Source of the DNA: Flavobacterium sp. UBA7665
GTDB lineage: Bacteria > Bacteroidota > Bacteroidia > Flavobacteriales > Flavobacteriaceae
DNA length: 64,000 nt
NCBI GenBank assembly: GCA_002483285.1
Contig: DLHP01000022.1
Location: 1 to 64,000, forward strand
Direction of reading: 5' to 3'
Shown here: positions 29,132 to 37,517 of the stretch, piece by piece
Layout: each line of letters starts with the position of its first letter
How positions within the stretch are numbered: position 1 is the stretch's first letter
Program-made: the position numbers and the translations under genes
Notes under the pieces: model-generated
What the model saw: only the letters and a program-made list of their open reading frames with translations
What the model was told of the DNA's origin: nothing
Database searches by the model: none

Positions 29132-29489
29132 ATACCTGCTGCCGGCCGCCATCGGATGGACCTTGCTCATCGCGGTGATGTGCCTGGTAAGTTTTGGCAA
29201 ATTGCCCAGCATTGGGATTGGTGGTGCCGACAACTACGTACACGTGGTTTTTCATTTTGGATTTTTCGTGTTGTGGTTCCTCAATTTTAGCAGACCAGAC
29301 AATTTTGAAAAGGTGATGGCGCGCGTTTTTCTGGCGTCACTGTTATACGGAATCACCATCGAATTGGCGCAAGAGCTTCTCACCGCCACCCGGCATGCCG
29401 ACCTTTACGATGTAATGGCCAACACAACTGGAGCGTTTATAGCAGTAGCTGCCATTATGATCACGAATTATTACTACAAAAGAAAATAG
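29103..29489 (+). CDS. VanZ-like membrane protein
   Basis: A small inner-membrane protein of about 128 residues with four hydrophobic segments (about 7-25, 38-56, 65-90 and 105-122). GGADNYVHVVFHFGFFVLW and the later GITIELAQELL match the VanZ-like family pattern, where a conserved Glu follows a short helix. The start is uncertain: ATGs at 29103 and 29109 lie inside gcvH, overlapping it by 20-30 bases, and an earlier one at 29082 would add polar residues. A terminator follows at 29510. Function of VanZ-like proteins outside glycopeptide resistance is not known. Confidence 0.82.
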   Translation: MPMPNLLVRKYLLPAAIGWTLLIAVMCLVSFGKLPSIGIGGADNYVHVVFHFGFFVLWFLNFSRPDNFEKVMARVFLASLLYGITIELAQELLTATRHADLYDVMANTTGAFIAVAAIMITNYYYKRK

Positions 29490-29509
29490 CATAAAATAGC
29501 AGAAAAACG

Positions 29510-29538
29510 TCCCGCTTCGGTGGGATTTTTTTATTTTT
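29510..29538 (+). terminator. Rho-independent terminator after the gcvH-vanZ pair
   Basis: TCCCGC (29510-29515), TTCG loop and GTGGGA (29520-29525, one G-T pair), then seven T and a further T-rich stretch. It lies 20 bases after the VanZ-like stop and before deoC. Confidence 0.85.
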
Positions 29539-29557
29539 ATCGGCTCAAACCAAACCC

Positions 29558-30301
29558 ATGAATATCAAACAGTATCTCGATTCGACTTATCTCAAAACCG
29601 CCGAACAAGCGGGTATTTCGGAAGCAGAAAACCAAGCGGTTGCCAAAGCCTTTATACAGGAAGCCATTGACGAACACTTCAAGCTGATCATGATTCGTCC
29701 CGAGATGGTCGCCATGGCGCGAAAGATGATCGACGCGGCCAAATCAAAGGTAGATGTGGGCACGGTGATAGATTTTCCGCTGGGGCAATCTGGGGTTCAG
29801 CAAAAACTCGCCGAAGCACAACAAGCCATTGCCGACGGCGCAAACGACCTCGATTTTGTCTGCAATTACGAAGCCTTCAAAAATGGAGAAGTCGATTTGG
29901 TCAAGTCAGAAATCCTGCAATGTACCGCGCTGGGCCTGGAACACCACAAGATTGTCAAATGGATTATAGAGGTGGCCGCTTTGAACCACCAACAGATCAT
30001 ACAGCTTTCGTCATTGATCAAGAAGCTGGTCATCAACAATTTCAAGGAAGATTACTATGCATCGGTTTTTGTGAAATCCTCGACCGGATTTTACAAGACA
30101 CCCAACAATGAGCCCAATGGAGCCACGGTAGAAACGATTATTTTAATGCTCGAGAATGCTTCGCCACTACCGGTAAAAGCCGCGGGCGGCGTACGCACTT
30201 TTGAAGAGGCAGCAGAGATGATCCGCCTGGGCGTGAAAAGAATCGGGACATCGGGAGCAAAAACCATCGCAGACGGCAAAGTGTCGGATGCGAATTATTA
30301 A
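29558..30301 (+). CDS. deoC: Deoxyribose-phosphate aldolase
   Basis: A 247-residue cytoplasmic class I aldolase that splits 2-deoxyribose 5-phosphate into glyceraldehyde 3-phosphate and acetaldehyde in deoxynucleoside breakdown. The Schiff-base lysine is K173 in VFVKSSTGF, the assisting lysine is K207 in PVKAAGGVRT, and the proton-relay Asp is D99 in ANDLDFV. No other deoxynucleoside genes are adjacent. The remB start at 30324 follows by 22 bases, so both may share a transcript. Confidence 0.95.
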   Translation: MNIKQYLDSTYLKTAEQAGISEAENQAVAKAFIQEAIDEHFKLIMIRPEMVAMARKMIDAAKSKVDVGTVIDFPLGQSGVQQKLAEAQQAIADGANDLDFVCNYEAFKNGEVDLVKSEILQCTALGLEHHKIVKWIIEVAALNHQQIIQLSSLIKKLVINNFKEDYYASVFVKSSTGFYKTPNNEPNGATVETIILMLENASPLPVKAAGGVRTFEEAAEMIRLGVKRIGTSGAKTIADGKVSDANY

Positions 30302-30323
30302 ATTTGAACCATCAATGATTGTT

Positions 30324-32450
30324 ATGAAAAAATACCTACTCGCATGGTGCTTTCTTTTTGGAGCTTCTTTTGCAAACGCGCAGCTAGTAACCCAAAATCA
30401 GGAACAGGTACCTGTTTTTCCAAGTTGCGAAGGCCAGACCGATACATCCTTGCAAACCTGCTTTTACAATAAAGTACAGGATTTTGTTTACAACAATTTC
30501 AAAACCCCAGCCGACCTGGAATCGGGATATAAAGGTCAGGTGAGCGTGGTTTTTGAAGTGGATGACCAAGGAAACTTCAAGGTGATTTACATCGACTCGA
30601 ACGAGGACAAACTATCCCAGGAAGCACGTAGGGTTTTTGCGCAGTTGCCCAAAGTGGGGCCGCCAACCTATAATGGCAAGCCGTCTTATGCCAAGTACAC
30701 CATCCGCATTGCGATCCCGTTGCAAAGTGCCGCAGAGATTGAGGCCGAGAAGGAACGACTTCGCGTCGCCGAATCAAAGAACTACGTCAAGAACGCCAAC
30801 AAAGAGCTTAAGGAATACGATAGTATCGTGTACCACAAGTTCAACAACCCGAAATTCGAGAGTCGGTTGAATATCCCGTTTTCACACAGTTATTATGCGC
30901 ATTTCGACGCGGCGATGAACCAAGTAGGGACCAACAACCACACGGCAACCAAGCCCTACACTTATGCCGAGGTTGCTAAGTATTTCAACTTGCGGGCCGA
31001 GAACGATGCGCTCATGAAGAACAAGAAAAGCTGGTTCGGGCGCAAATTGTGGAATGAAAACACCGTGCAAATCCAAGGCGAAGGTTATTGGTTTACGCTG
31101 AACCCGATTTTCGATTTGCAAGTAGGGAAAGCCACTTCAAACCTCAAGGACGAGAATACCTACCTCAATACCCGCGGAATTCAAATTCAAGGTGGTTTGG
31201 GCGAAGAACTCAATTTTACCACGACCATTTACGAAAGCCAGGGCCGTTTTGCCGACTATGTCAATACCTATGCGCGTTCGATTGGTGCCAAGGGCGATCC
31301 CGGTAACGCCGTGATTCCGGGTATTGGCATTACCAAAAGTTTCAAATCTGATTCGTTCGACATGCCACTTGCCGAAGCCAACCTTACTTATACGCCCAGT
31401 AAAGCGATGAACCTGCAATTGGGTTACGGCCGCAATTTTATTGGTGATGGTTACCGTTCATTGATTACTACCGATGGCGTTAGCCCTTATCCGTTTTTTA
31501 AAATCAACACCACGTTCTGGAAAATCAAGTACACGAACACTTATATGTTCCTCAAGGATGTACGTCCGGCTGCCACCGCGACCGACGGAACGTACACCAC
31601 CAAATACATGGCCAACCACTATTTAAGCTGGAACGCCACGAAGCGCCTCAATATCGGTTTGTTCGAGTCGGTGGTTTGGGCCAATACCAATGGTCGTGGC
31701 TTTGACATGAGCTTCTTTAACCCGATTATTTTCTACCGCTCGGTCGAGTTTTCGTCTTCGTCTAAATCGGGTAATGCGCTTTTGGGACTCACCTCCAAAT
31801 ACAAATGGAACAACCAGTTTAATTTTTATGGCCAATTGCTCGTCGACGAGTTTTCATTCGACGCCATCAAAGACGCCAACAAAAGCTGGAAAAATAAGAT
31901 TGGTTACCAGGTTGGGGTCAAATATTTCAATGCCTTCAACATTGAGAACCTGTTGATTCAGGCCGAATACAATCGGGTGCGCCCTTATGTGTATTCGCAC
32001 AGCAACGCAGTCACCAATTACGGCCACGCCAACCAAAGCATCGGGCACCAATGGGGCGGCAATTTCAGTGAGGTTTTGCTGATTGCGCGTTACCACCATC
32101 AGCGTTATTTTGCCGACGTGCGGTTCACCTATGGCAAACGTGGACTGGATTTTAACGAAGCGGGCTATGACACCAAAAACTATGGTGGCGACATTTACAA
32201 AAGCTACAATGACGACCGTGCCGTAGATACCCATGCCAACGTGGCGCAAGGGAATGCCACTACTGTGGTAATTGCCGATTTGCAGGCGGGCTACCTCGTG
32301 AATCCGCAGACCAACCTGAAGTTCTTTTTGAGCTATGTATACCGCAGTTTTGACCCCACGCGCGAAAACGCGACAACTTTCCAGCAAAGCACGAACTGGT
32401 TTTCAGTAGGACTCCGATGCGACATCTTCAACTGGTATTTTGATTATTAG
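30324..32450 (+). CDS. remB: Gliding motility protein RemB-like, with TonB C-terminal-like domain
   Basis: A 708-residue envelope protein. The ATG at 30324 places a clear signal peptide at 1-19 (ending FANA). The in-frame ATG at 30288 lies inside deoC. Residues 50-134 resemble the TonB C-terminal domain (YKGQVSVVFEVDDQGNF, then SYAKYTIRIAIPL). The remainder (about 200-708) has the alternating strand pattern of an outer-membrane barrel, ending in an aromatic residue (WYFDY). The position after sprA-gcvH-vanZ-deoC is that of remB, a redundant motility gene of Flavobacterium johnsoniae. That identification rests on remembered synteny and domain make-up. Its biochemical role is unclear. Confidence 0.75.
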   Translation: MKKYLLAWCFLFGASFANAQLVTQNQEQVPVFPSCEGQTDTSLQTCFYNKVQDFVYNNFKTPADLESGYKGQVSVVFEVDDQGNFKVIYIDSNEDKLSQEARRVFAQLPKVGPPTYNGKPSYAKYTIRIAIPLQSAAEIEAEKERLRVAESKNYVKNANKELKEYDSIVYHKFNNPKFESRLNIPFSHSYYAHFDAAMNQVGTNNHTATKPYTYAEVAKYFNLRAENDALMKNKKSWFGRKLWNENTVQIQGEGYWFTLNPIFDLQVGKATSNLKDENTYLNTRGIQIQGGLGEELNFTTTIYESQGRFADYVNTYARSIGAKGDPGNAVIPGIGITKSFKSDSFDMPLAEANLTYTPSKAMNLQLGYGRNFIGDGYRSLITTDGVSPYPFFKINTTFWKIKYTNTYMFLKDVRPAATATDGTYTTKYMANHYLSWNATKRLNIGLFESVVWANTNGRGFDMSFFNPIIFYRSVEFSSSSKSGNALLGLTSKYKWNNQFNFYGQLLVDEFSFDAIKDANKSWKNKIGYQVGVKYFNAFNIENLLIQAEYNRVRPYVYSHSNAVTNYGHANQSIGHQWGGNFSEVLLIARYHHQRYFADVRFTYGKRGLDFNEAGYDTKNYGGDIYKSYNDDRAVDTHANVAQGNATTVVIADLQAGYLVNPQTNLKFFLSYVYRSFDPTRENATTFQQSTNWFSVGLRCDIFNWYFDY

Positions 32451-32457
32451 AAATTAA

Positions 32458-32530
32458 TCGAAAGGTAAAAGCCAAAAGTCCAAAGAAGGATGTTTAGAAG
32501 TTTCTTTTCTTTCGGGCTTTTGACTTTCGA
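32458..32530. repeat. Hairpin repeat element upstream of ctaB
   Basis: Arms 32458-32473 and 32515-32530 are complementary at 14 of 16 positions (TCGAAAGgtAAAAGCC form). The right arm runs into the tandem GACTTTCGACTTTCGAC (32522-32538). It may end remB transcription. Related sequence recurs at 37518-37545 and 37801-37872, in the first case as a 17-base perfect inverted copy. Confidence 0.7.
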
Positions 32531-32548
32531 CTTTCGACTCTTTTTCTT

Positions 32549-32556
32549 TACATTTG
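32549..32556 (+). promoter_or_regulatory. -7 promoter element for ctaB
   Basis: TACATTTG is a perfect TAnnTTTG match. The TTG start codon of ctaB is 20 bases further on. The box directly abuts the hairpin repeat element. Confidence 0.6.
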
Positions 32557-32575
32557 CACCACAAATTCTAACGCT

Positions 32576-33478
32576 TTGCCAGCAGCTGCCTCTAACTTTT
32601 CGCTTAAGTCTATTTATACCGATTTTCTTGGGATCACCAAAGCAGGATTGGCCGTTAGTGTGGTATTTTCTTCACTTGCCGGATTTGCTTTGGGTGTTTC
32701 GGACTTCGATACCAAGACCTGGATGATATTGGTAAAATTGGCCATAGGAGGTTATTGCATGGTGGGTGCTTCTAATGCCTTCAACCAGGTTATTGAAAAA
32801 GACCTCGATGCCCTGATGGATCGCACTAAAAACCGGCCGGTACCTTCCGGACGCATGAGCTCGAGATGGGCGCTGATTATTGCGACGATCCTTACCGTTA
32901 TCGGACTGGTAATTTTGTATACCATCAACCCCAAAAGCGCGATGTTTGGTGCGATTTCGATTTTTTTATATACAAGTGTTTACACGCCGCTCAAAACCGT
33001 TACGCCGCTGTCTGTTTTTGTGGGTGCTTTTCCGGGAGCCATTCCGTTCATGTTGGGTTGGGTGGCAGCGACAGGAAATTTTGGCATTGAGGCGGGCACT
33101 TTGTTTTTGATCCAGTTCTTTTGGCAGTTCCCGCATTTCTGGGCCATCGGCTGGTTTTTGTATGAGGATTATGAAAAGGGCGGGTTTTTCATGCTTCCGT
33201 CGGGAAAGAAAGACAAGTCAACAGCTTTGCAGATTATACTGTATACCATTTGGCTCATCATCGCCTCGTTGTTGCCCATGTTTGGATTTACTGGGCAGCT
33301 CTTCCTTTCGCCCTGGGCAGCCGTCGCTGTACTTTTGCTGGGCCTATGGATGTTGTTCTACGCGGTGAAACTTTACCAATTGCGCACCGCCGCCGCAGCC
33401 AAAGCGTTGATGTTGAGTAGTGTCGCTTATATTACCATATTACAAATCATATATATTTCTGATAAATTTTTACGATGA
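32576..33478 (+). CDS. ctaB: Heme O synthase (protoheme IX farnesyltransferase)
   Basis: A 300-residue inner-membrane enzyme that adds a farnesyl group to heme B, giving heme O for the terminal oxidase. About eight or nine hydrophobic helices are present. The prenyl-diphosphate motif is NQVIEKDLDALMDRTKNRP (70-88). The start is a TTG at 32576: no in-frame ATG occurs before residue 50, inside the second helix, and the promoter at 32549 would give a leader of about a dozen bases. Its stop overlaps the next start by four bases. It leads the cytochrome oxidase group. Confidence 0.94.
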   Translation: MPAAASNFSLKSIYTDFLGITKAGLAVSVVFSSLAGFALGVSDFDTKTWMILVKLAIGGYCMVGASNAFNQVIEKDLDALMDRTKNRPVPSGRMSSRWALIIATILTVIGLVILYTINPKSAMFGAISIFLYTSVYTPLKTVTPLSVFVGAFPGAIPFMLGWVAATGNFGIEAGTLFLIQFFWQFPHFWAIGWFLYEDYEKGGFFMLPSGKKDKSTALQIILYTIWLIIASLLPMFGFTGQLFLSPWAAVAVLLLGLWMLFYAVKLYQLRTAAAAKALMLSSVAYITILQIIYISDKFLR

Positions 33479-34068
33479 CAAAACCAAATAAAATGACCGT
33501 TGACGAGCACAAGGCAAGGAACGACCGGTCTTATAAATTGCTGTTGCTGTTTGCCATGATCAGCATGACGATGATGTTTGCGGGTTTGACCAGCGCATTC
33601 ATCATCAGTAAATCGCGCGCCGATTGGTTGAAGAATTTTGAAATGCCGATGCCGTTTTTCTTTAGTACGGTAGTAATTGTCGGCTGCAGCCTGACTTTTC
33701 ACCTCGCCAAAAAGGCGGTACAAAAAGATAACCGTAGCGCTGTAACCACGTATCTTTTGGCTACTTTAGCACTCGGGATTGCTTTTGTGTTTTTGCAATT
33801 TGCCGGTTTTGGCAAAATCATAGACATGGGCTATTACTTTACGGGAAGTGCCAGCACAATCACCACCACATTTCTGTACGTTGTTGCCATGGCGCATTTG
33901 GCGCACCTTGCGGGCGGTTTGATTTCACTTTTAATTATAATTTATAATCATTTTAAACAAAAATACAATTCAACACAAACCCTTGGAATAGAGCTAGGTG
34001 CGATGTACTGGCATTTCCTTGATTTATTATGGGTTTGCTTGTTTTTATTTTTATATTTCTTTAAATAA
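33475..34068 (+). CDS. Cytochrome c oxidase subunit III family protein (short form)
   Basis: A 197-residue inner-membrane protein with five hydrophobic helices, overlapping ctaB by four bases. The ending MYWHFLDLLWVCLFLFLYF is the conserved last helix of the heme-copper oxidase subunit III family, and AHLAHLAGG lies before it. Subunit III stabilises the oxidase and its oxygen access. It differs from the longer paralogue that follows at 34111, so the two may belong to the same or to distinct oxidases. Subunits I and II are not in this window. Confidence 0.9.
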   Translation: MTKPNKMTVDEHKARNDRSYKLLLLFAMISMTMMFAGLTSAFIISKSRADWLKNFEMPMPFFFSTVVIVGCSLTFHLAKKAVQKDNRSAVTTYLLATLALGIAFVFLQFAGFGKIIDMGYYFTGSASTITTTFLYVVAMAHLAHLAGGLISLLIIIYNHFKQKYNSTQTLGIELGAMYWHFLDLLWVCLFLFLYFFK

Positions 34069-34078
34069 GAAAAAAACG

Positions 34079-34086
34079 TAAATTTG
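34079..34086 (+). promoter_or_regulatory. -7 promoter element before the second subunit III gene
   Basis: TAAATTTG is a perfect TAnnTTTG match, 24 bases before the ATG at 34111. It suggests an internal promoter in the oxidase group. Confidence 0.5.
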
Positions 34087-34110
34087 GGAACTTTTTAACG
34101 AATAACTTTT

Positions 34111-35139
34111 ATGGGAGCGACAGTTACTACTGCAAACAGTGAAGAAAAAACCTGGGGTGGCGGAAATGAGCCATTAGGAGCAAGCTACGGCAAATTAATG
34201 ATGTGGTTTTTTATCGTATCGGATGCCTTGACTTTCTCGGGATTCCTTGCCGCTTATGGTTTTTCAAGGTTTAAATTTATTGAAACATGGCCTTTGCCGG
34301 ATGAGGTGTTCACGCACTTTCCATTCATGCACGGCGTTTCTGCGCCAATGTACTATGTGGCATTGATGACATTTATCTTGATTTTCTCTTCGGTTACGAT
34401 GGTTTTGGCTGTTGATGCCGGACACCATATGCAAAGAGGCAAAGTGGCTTTTTACATGTTCCTGACCATCATTGGAGGTTTGATATTCGTTGGCTCACAA
34501 GCCTGGGAATGGAAGAACTTCATCAAAGGAGAATACGGCGCTATAGAAACCAAAGGCGGAAGTCTCCTGCAGTTCGTTGACGACCACGGAAAGCGAGTGG
34601 CACTAGCCGATTTTGCGGCGACATTGCCCGAAGAACGAACCCAACTCGAACGCAACAAAGGCAAGTGGTTCATGGAAGAGGCTAGTTTACCCACCTATTC
34701 GGTAGCCGAAGTCCAGGCCGGATTTGAAGCGCGTCCCAACCTCCGCGTTCGTACAGAAGTGATATACAAAGACGACGCTGCAGCCAAAGCAGATCCGAAA
34801 GTAGATCACGCTTTGAGCAAACACAAGCACAAGACTGTCCTTACAAGGGAAGAGTCGGCAGCGATGTTGTCTAACGCGCATTTGGTTGTAGAGGGAGCCA
34901 ATTTGACCAGAAACGAATACGGTAGCAAACTATTTGCAGACTTCTTTTTCTTCATTACCGGATTCCACGGATTCCACGTTTTTTCTGGAGTAATCATCAA
35001 CGTCATCATTTTCTTCAATGTCTTACTCGGAACTTACGACAAGCGCAGAAACTACGAAATGGTAGAAAAGGTCGGATTGTACTGGCACTTTGTAGATTTG
35101 GTTTGGGTGTTTGTATTTACCTTCTTCTACCTCGTTTAA
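34111..35139 (+). CDS. Cytochrome c oxidase subunit III with long soluble insertion
   Basis: A 342-residue inner-membrane oxidase subunit. Normal subunit III sequence covers about 25-142 (four helices, with QAWEWKNFI) and 272-342 (FFFFITGFHGFHVFSGV, then LYWHFVDLVWVFVF). Between them, residues about 143-272 form a hydrophilic, charged stretch that interrupts the usual short loop joining EW to the TGFHG helix. The insertion lacks a membrane segment and contains a His/Lys run (KHKHK near 238). Its role is unknown. It is the third oxidase gene of the group. Confidence 0.92.
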   Translation: MGATVTTANSEEKTWGGGNEPLGASYGKLMMWFFIVSDALTFSGFLAAYGFSRFKFIETWPLPDEVFTHFPFMHGVSAPMYYVALMTFILIFSSVTMVLAVDAGHHMQRGKVAFYMFLTIIGGLIFVGSQAWEWKNFIKGEYGAIETKGGSLLQFVDDHGKRVALADFAATLPEERTQLERNKGKWFMEEASLPTYSVAEVQAGFEARPNLRVRTEVIYKDDAAAKADPKVDHALSKHKHKTVLTREESAAMLSNAHLVVEGANLTRNEYGSKLFADFFFFITGFHGFHVFSGVIINVIIFFNVLLGTYDKRRNYEMVEKVGLYWHFVDLVWVFVFTFFYLV

Positions 35140-35158
35140 TTTTTTAAAGCAAAGCATT

Positions 35159-35509
35159 ATGTCACACGAACACGTTTCAAATACAAAAAGAATCTGGGTT
35201 GTTTTCGGAATCTTGTCAGTCATCACTACGGTAGAAGTTGCTTTGGGTATCATCAAACCTGATGCGCTTCACATGAACAACTTGCTTAGCATGAATTTAC
35301 TCAACTGGATATTCATCATCCTTACGTTGGTAAAAGCGTATTACATCATTTGGGCGTTCATGCACATGGAAGGTGAAAAAGCAAGCCTTCGTTGGGCTGT
35401 AGTAGCGCCTGTAATTTTCCTGGTTTTGTACTTACTTTTCATCTTATTGGTCGAAGCCGATTACGTTTTTGAAGTCTTCAAGACCGGCACGATAAAATGG
35501 AATTTTTAA
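35159..35509 (+). CDS. Cytochrome c oxidase subunit IV (CyoD/CtaF-like)
   Basis: A 116-residue inner-membrane protein with three helices (about 13-32, 42-63 and 80-105). The second and third helices carry the subunit IV pattern VKAYYIIWAFMHMEGEK. The ATG at 35159 is preferred over an in-frame ATG at 35111 inside the preceding gene, because the longer version adds 16 residues read from the end of the subunit III gene. A terminator follows at 35532. It is thought to help assemble the oxidase. Confidence 0.88.
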   Translation: MSHEHVSNTKRIWVVFGILSVITTVEVALGIIKPDALHMNNLLSMNLLNWIFIILTLVKAYYIIWAFMHMEGEKASLRWAVVAPVIFLVLYLLFILLVEADYVFEVFKTGTIKWNF

Positions 35510-35531
35510 CAACATATTAAATCAAAAAAGA

Positions 35532-35560
35532 GGTACGCATTGCGTGCCTTTTTTTATTTT
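35532..35560 (+). terminator. Rho-independent terminator after the subunit IV gene
   Basis: GGTACGC (35532-35538) pairs with GCGTGCC (35542-35548, one G-T pair) around a three-base loop, and a T-rich run follows. The run doubles as part of the next -7 box. Confidence 0.85.
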
Positions 35561-35562
35561 TG
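35555..35562 (+). promoter_or_regulatory. -7 promoter element inside the terminator tail
   Basis: TATTTTTG is a perfect TAnnTTTG match lying in the T run of the terminator at 35532. The next ATG is at 35588, giving a leader of about 20 bases. This would restart transcription for the SCO-containing half of the group. Confidence 0.45.
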
Positions 35563-35587
35563 CAACACCATAATCCCACTTTCAGCA

Positions 35588-36226
35588 ATGAAAAAAGCAG
35601 CTGTCCTTTTTATCCTTTTTATTTTCCCGATTGTCGCTTATCTTTTCTTTGCCACCGGTGTGAATAGTTTCATGTATTTGCCCACCCTGACCAAGTCTGT
35701 TCCCGAATTGGGCGCCTGGCAGTCGCTAAACGGAAAGCCGGTAACGCTCAATAAAAAAATTACCATTTTGGGTTTCCCGGGCAAGGACATCCTCAAAAAC
35801 AAAAGCAATTATTTTGATCTCAATCAAAAAATCTACAACAAGAACAAAGATTTTAAGGATTTTCAATTTGTGATGGTTTCGCCCGTTGGCACAGAAAACG
35901 ACGTGAAGGAAGTGCTGCGCGGGCTCTCAGACATTACAGATGTTTCTAAATGGCTGTTCGTATTTGCACCCGATGCCGAGATACAAACCTTTTACGATGG
36001 ACTCAAACTGCGCGGAAAGCTAAGGCCTGATTTGGGCACAGACAACGTCTTTATCATCGACAAGAACCGCAACCTGCGTGGCCGTAAGGACAAGGACGAA
36101 TACAAGGAAGGTTACAACGGAGCCTCTCCATCCGACCTCTACAATGAAATGACCGACGATGTCAAGGTGATCCTCGCCGAGTACAGGCTCGCGCTCAAAC
36201 GAAACAACGCCGACAGGCAAATTTAA
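35588..36226 (+). CDS. Membrane-anchored protein of the SCO/oxidase group, unknown function
   Basis: A 212-residue protein from the ATG at 35588. The frame opens at 35540, but those residues would be read from the terminator. One hydrophobic segment (about 4-24) anchors a soluble domain. The pattern of strands and helices (KKITILGFPGKDIL, FQFVMVSP, WLFVFAPD, DNVFIIDKNRNLRGRK) resembles a thioredoxin/SCO-like fold, but no CxxxC or CxxC is present. It starts the sub-operon with SCO six bases away. A role in oxidase assembly is an inference from position. Confidence 0.8.
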   Translation: MKKAAVLFILFIFPIVAYLFFATGVNSFMYLPTLTKSVPELGAWQSLNGKPVTLNKKITILGFPGKDILKNKSNYFDLNQKIYNKNKDFKDFQFVMVSPVGTENDVKEVLRGLSDITDVSKWLFVFAPDAEIQTFYDGLKLRGKLRPDLGTDNVFIIDKNRNLRGRKDKDEYKEGYNGASPSDLYNEMTDDVKVILAEYRLALKRNNADRQI

Positions 36227-36231
36227 AAGCT

Positions 36232-36918
36232 ATGATCAAAAATAAATCTTACATCTGGATTTCACTCGTTGTGTTGGTTTTTGGTATCCTGGTCATTCCA
36301 GAAATTGTCAAGCGCTACAAAAATGACGATGTGGTAAAAGGCGAAAGGCTCGACAATGTTTCGGGTAGCGGCGAGAACGATGGCAAGCTCAGCAAAATGA
36401 ACCGCGCACCCAAATTCGAGCTCACCGACCAGAACAACCAAAAAATCTCTAATGCCGATTATAAAGGCAAGGTCTATGTGCTCGAGTTCTTTTTCTCGAC
36501 CTGTCCGTCTATTTGCCCAAGGATGAACAAAAACATGATCGACATCCAAAACAAATTCTTTGGGAATCCCAATTTCGGTATCGCTTCTATCACCATAGAT
36601 CCCGAACACGATACACCGGCCGCTTTAAAAGCACATGCCGAAATGCTTGGCGTGAAATCATCCAACTGGCATTTCCTCACCGGAGATAAGCAATACATCT
36701 ACGATCTGGCCAACAAAGGCTTTAATGTATTTGCTGGCGAGAACAGTAAAGTGAACGGTGGTTTCGAGCATTCGGGCTTGTTTGCGCTGATCGACAAGGA
36801 AGGTTACATCCGCTGCCGCAAGGACGATTACGGCAATCCGATTTTATATTACGACGGGCTCGAAAAAGAAGGTGTCAAGGCCATACAACAAGACATTGCA
36901 ATTTTATTACAGGAATAA
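36232..36918 (+). CDS. SCO1/SenC copper chaperone for cytochrome oxidase
   Basis: A 228-residue membrane-anchored periplasmic protein (anchor about 7-24) with a thioredoxin fold. It delivers copper to the CuA site of oxidase subunit II. Copper ligands are visible: C91 and C95 in CPSIC and H180 in FEHSGLF. Length is normal for the family. The stop TAA shares its final A with the next ATG. Its place among oxidase genes fits the role well. Confidence 0.95.
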   Translation: MIKNKSYIWISLVVLVFGILVIPEIVKRYKNDDVVKGERLDNVSGSGENDGKLSKMNRAPKFELTDQNNQKISNADYKGKVYVLEFFFSTCPSICPRMNKNMIDIQNKFFGNPNFGIASITIDPEHDTPAALKAHAEMLGVKSSNWHFLTGDKQYIYDLANKGFNVFAGENSKVNGGFEHSGLFALIDKEGYIRCRKDDYGNPILYYDGLEKEGVKAIQQDIAILLQE

Positions 36919-37517
36919 TGGAAAATCCTCCTTCAGAAAATATCAGAGTAGAACAGCGATTCAACAAATTCATCATCGCAATCTCGATTGTCATCCCGGT
37001 GGTGGTGGCGATTTTGTTTGGCGTCAAGTTAAAGGATTTTGGCTACAATGTAGAACCGTTATCGTTCCTTCCGCCCATTTACGCTGCAATCAACGGCTTT
37101 ACGGCCATCGTTTTGGTACTTGCCGTACGCGCCATCAAAAACGGAAATCGCAAACTGCACGAACGTTTGATGACCACCGCGATCAGTTTGTCGGTAGTGT
37201 TTCTGGTGATGTATGTGGCGTACCACATGACCGCAGACTCGACGGTTTTTGGCGACACCAACCACAACGGACAACTTGAAATAGAAGAGAACCTCAAAGT
37301 GGGCATGCTGCGATACCTTTACTTGTTGTTGCTGATTTCACACATTATCTTGTCGATTGCCATCATTCCGCTGGTGCTCTTTACCTATGTGCGTGCGCTG
37401 GCTGAGAATTTTGACCGTCACAAGAGGCTGGCCAAGATTACCTTCCCGATTTGGTTGTACATCGCCGTCACTGGAGTGGTGGTTTATTTGATGATTTCCC
37501 CGTATTATGCGAATTAA
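36918..37517 (+). CDS. DUF420 inner-membrane protein
   Basis: A 199-residue inner-membrane protein with about five helices, starting within the SCO stop codon. PPIYAAINGFTAIVLVLAVRAIKNGNRKLHERLM matches the DUF420 pattern (conserved small residues plus a His near the second helix), and LLISHIILSIAIIPLVL supplies a second His. DUF420 (CtaM-like) proteins are linked to heme A-type oxidase maturation. That role is family knowledge. It overlaps the next gene by 11 bases. Confidence 0.88.
   Translation: MENPPSENIRVEQRFNKFIIAISIVIPVVVAILFGVKLKDFGYNVEPLSFLPPIYAAINGFTAIVLVLAVRAIKNGNRKLHERLMTTAISLSVVFLVMYVAYHMTADSTVFGDTNHNGQLEIEENLKVGMLRYLYLLLLISHIILSIAIIPLVLFTYVRALAENFDRHKRLAKITFPIWLYIAVTGVVVYLMISPYYAN

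Noticed and set aside
32490..32726. Open frame overlapping the ctaB start
   Set aside because: It is read from the hairpin repeat and then out of frame through ctaB, whose sequence is clearly coding in the other frame.
36872..37279. Open frame over the SCO/DUF420 junction
   Set aside because: It is out of frame with two well-supported genes and has no features of its own.
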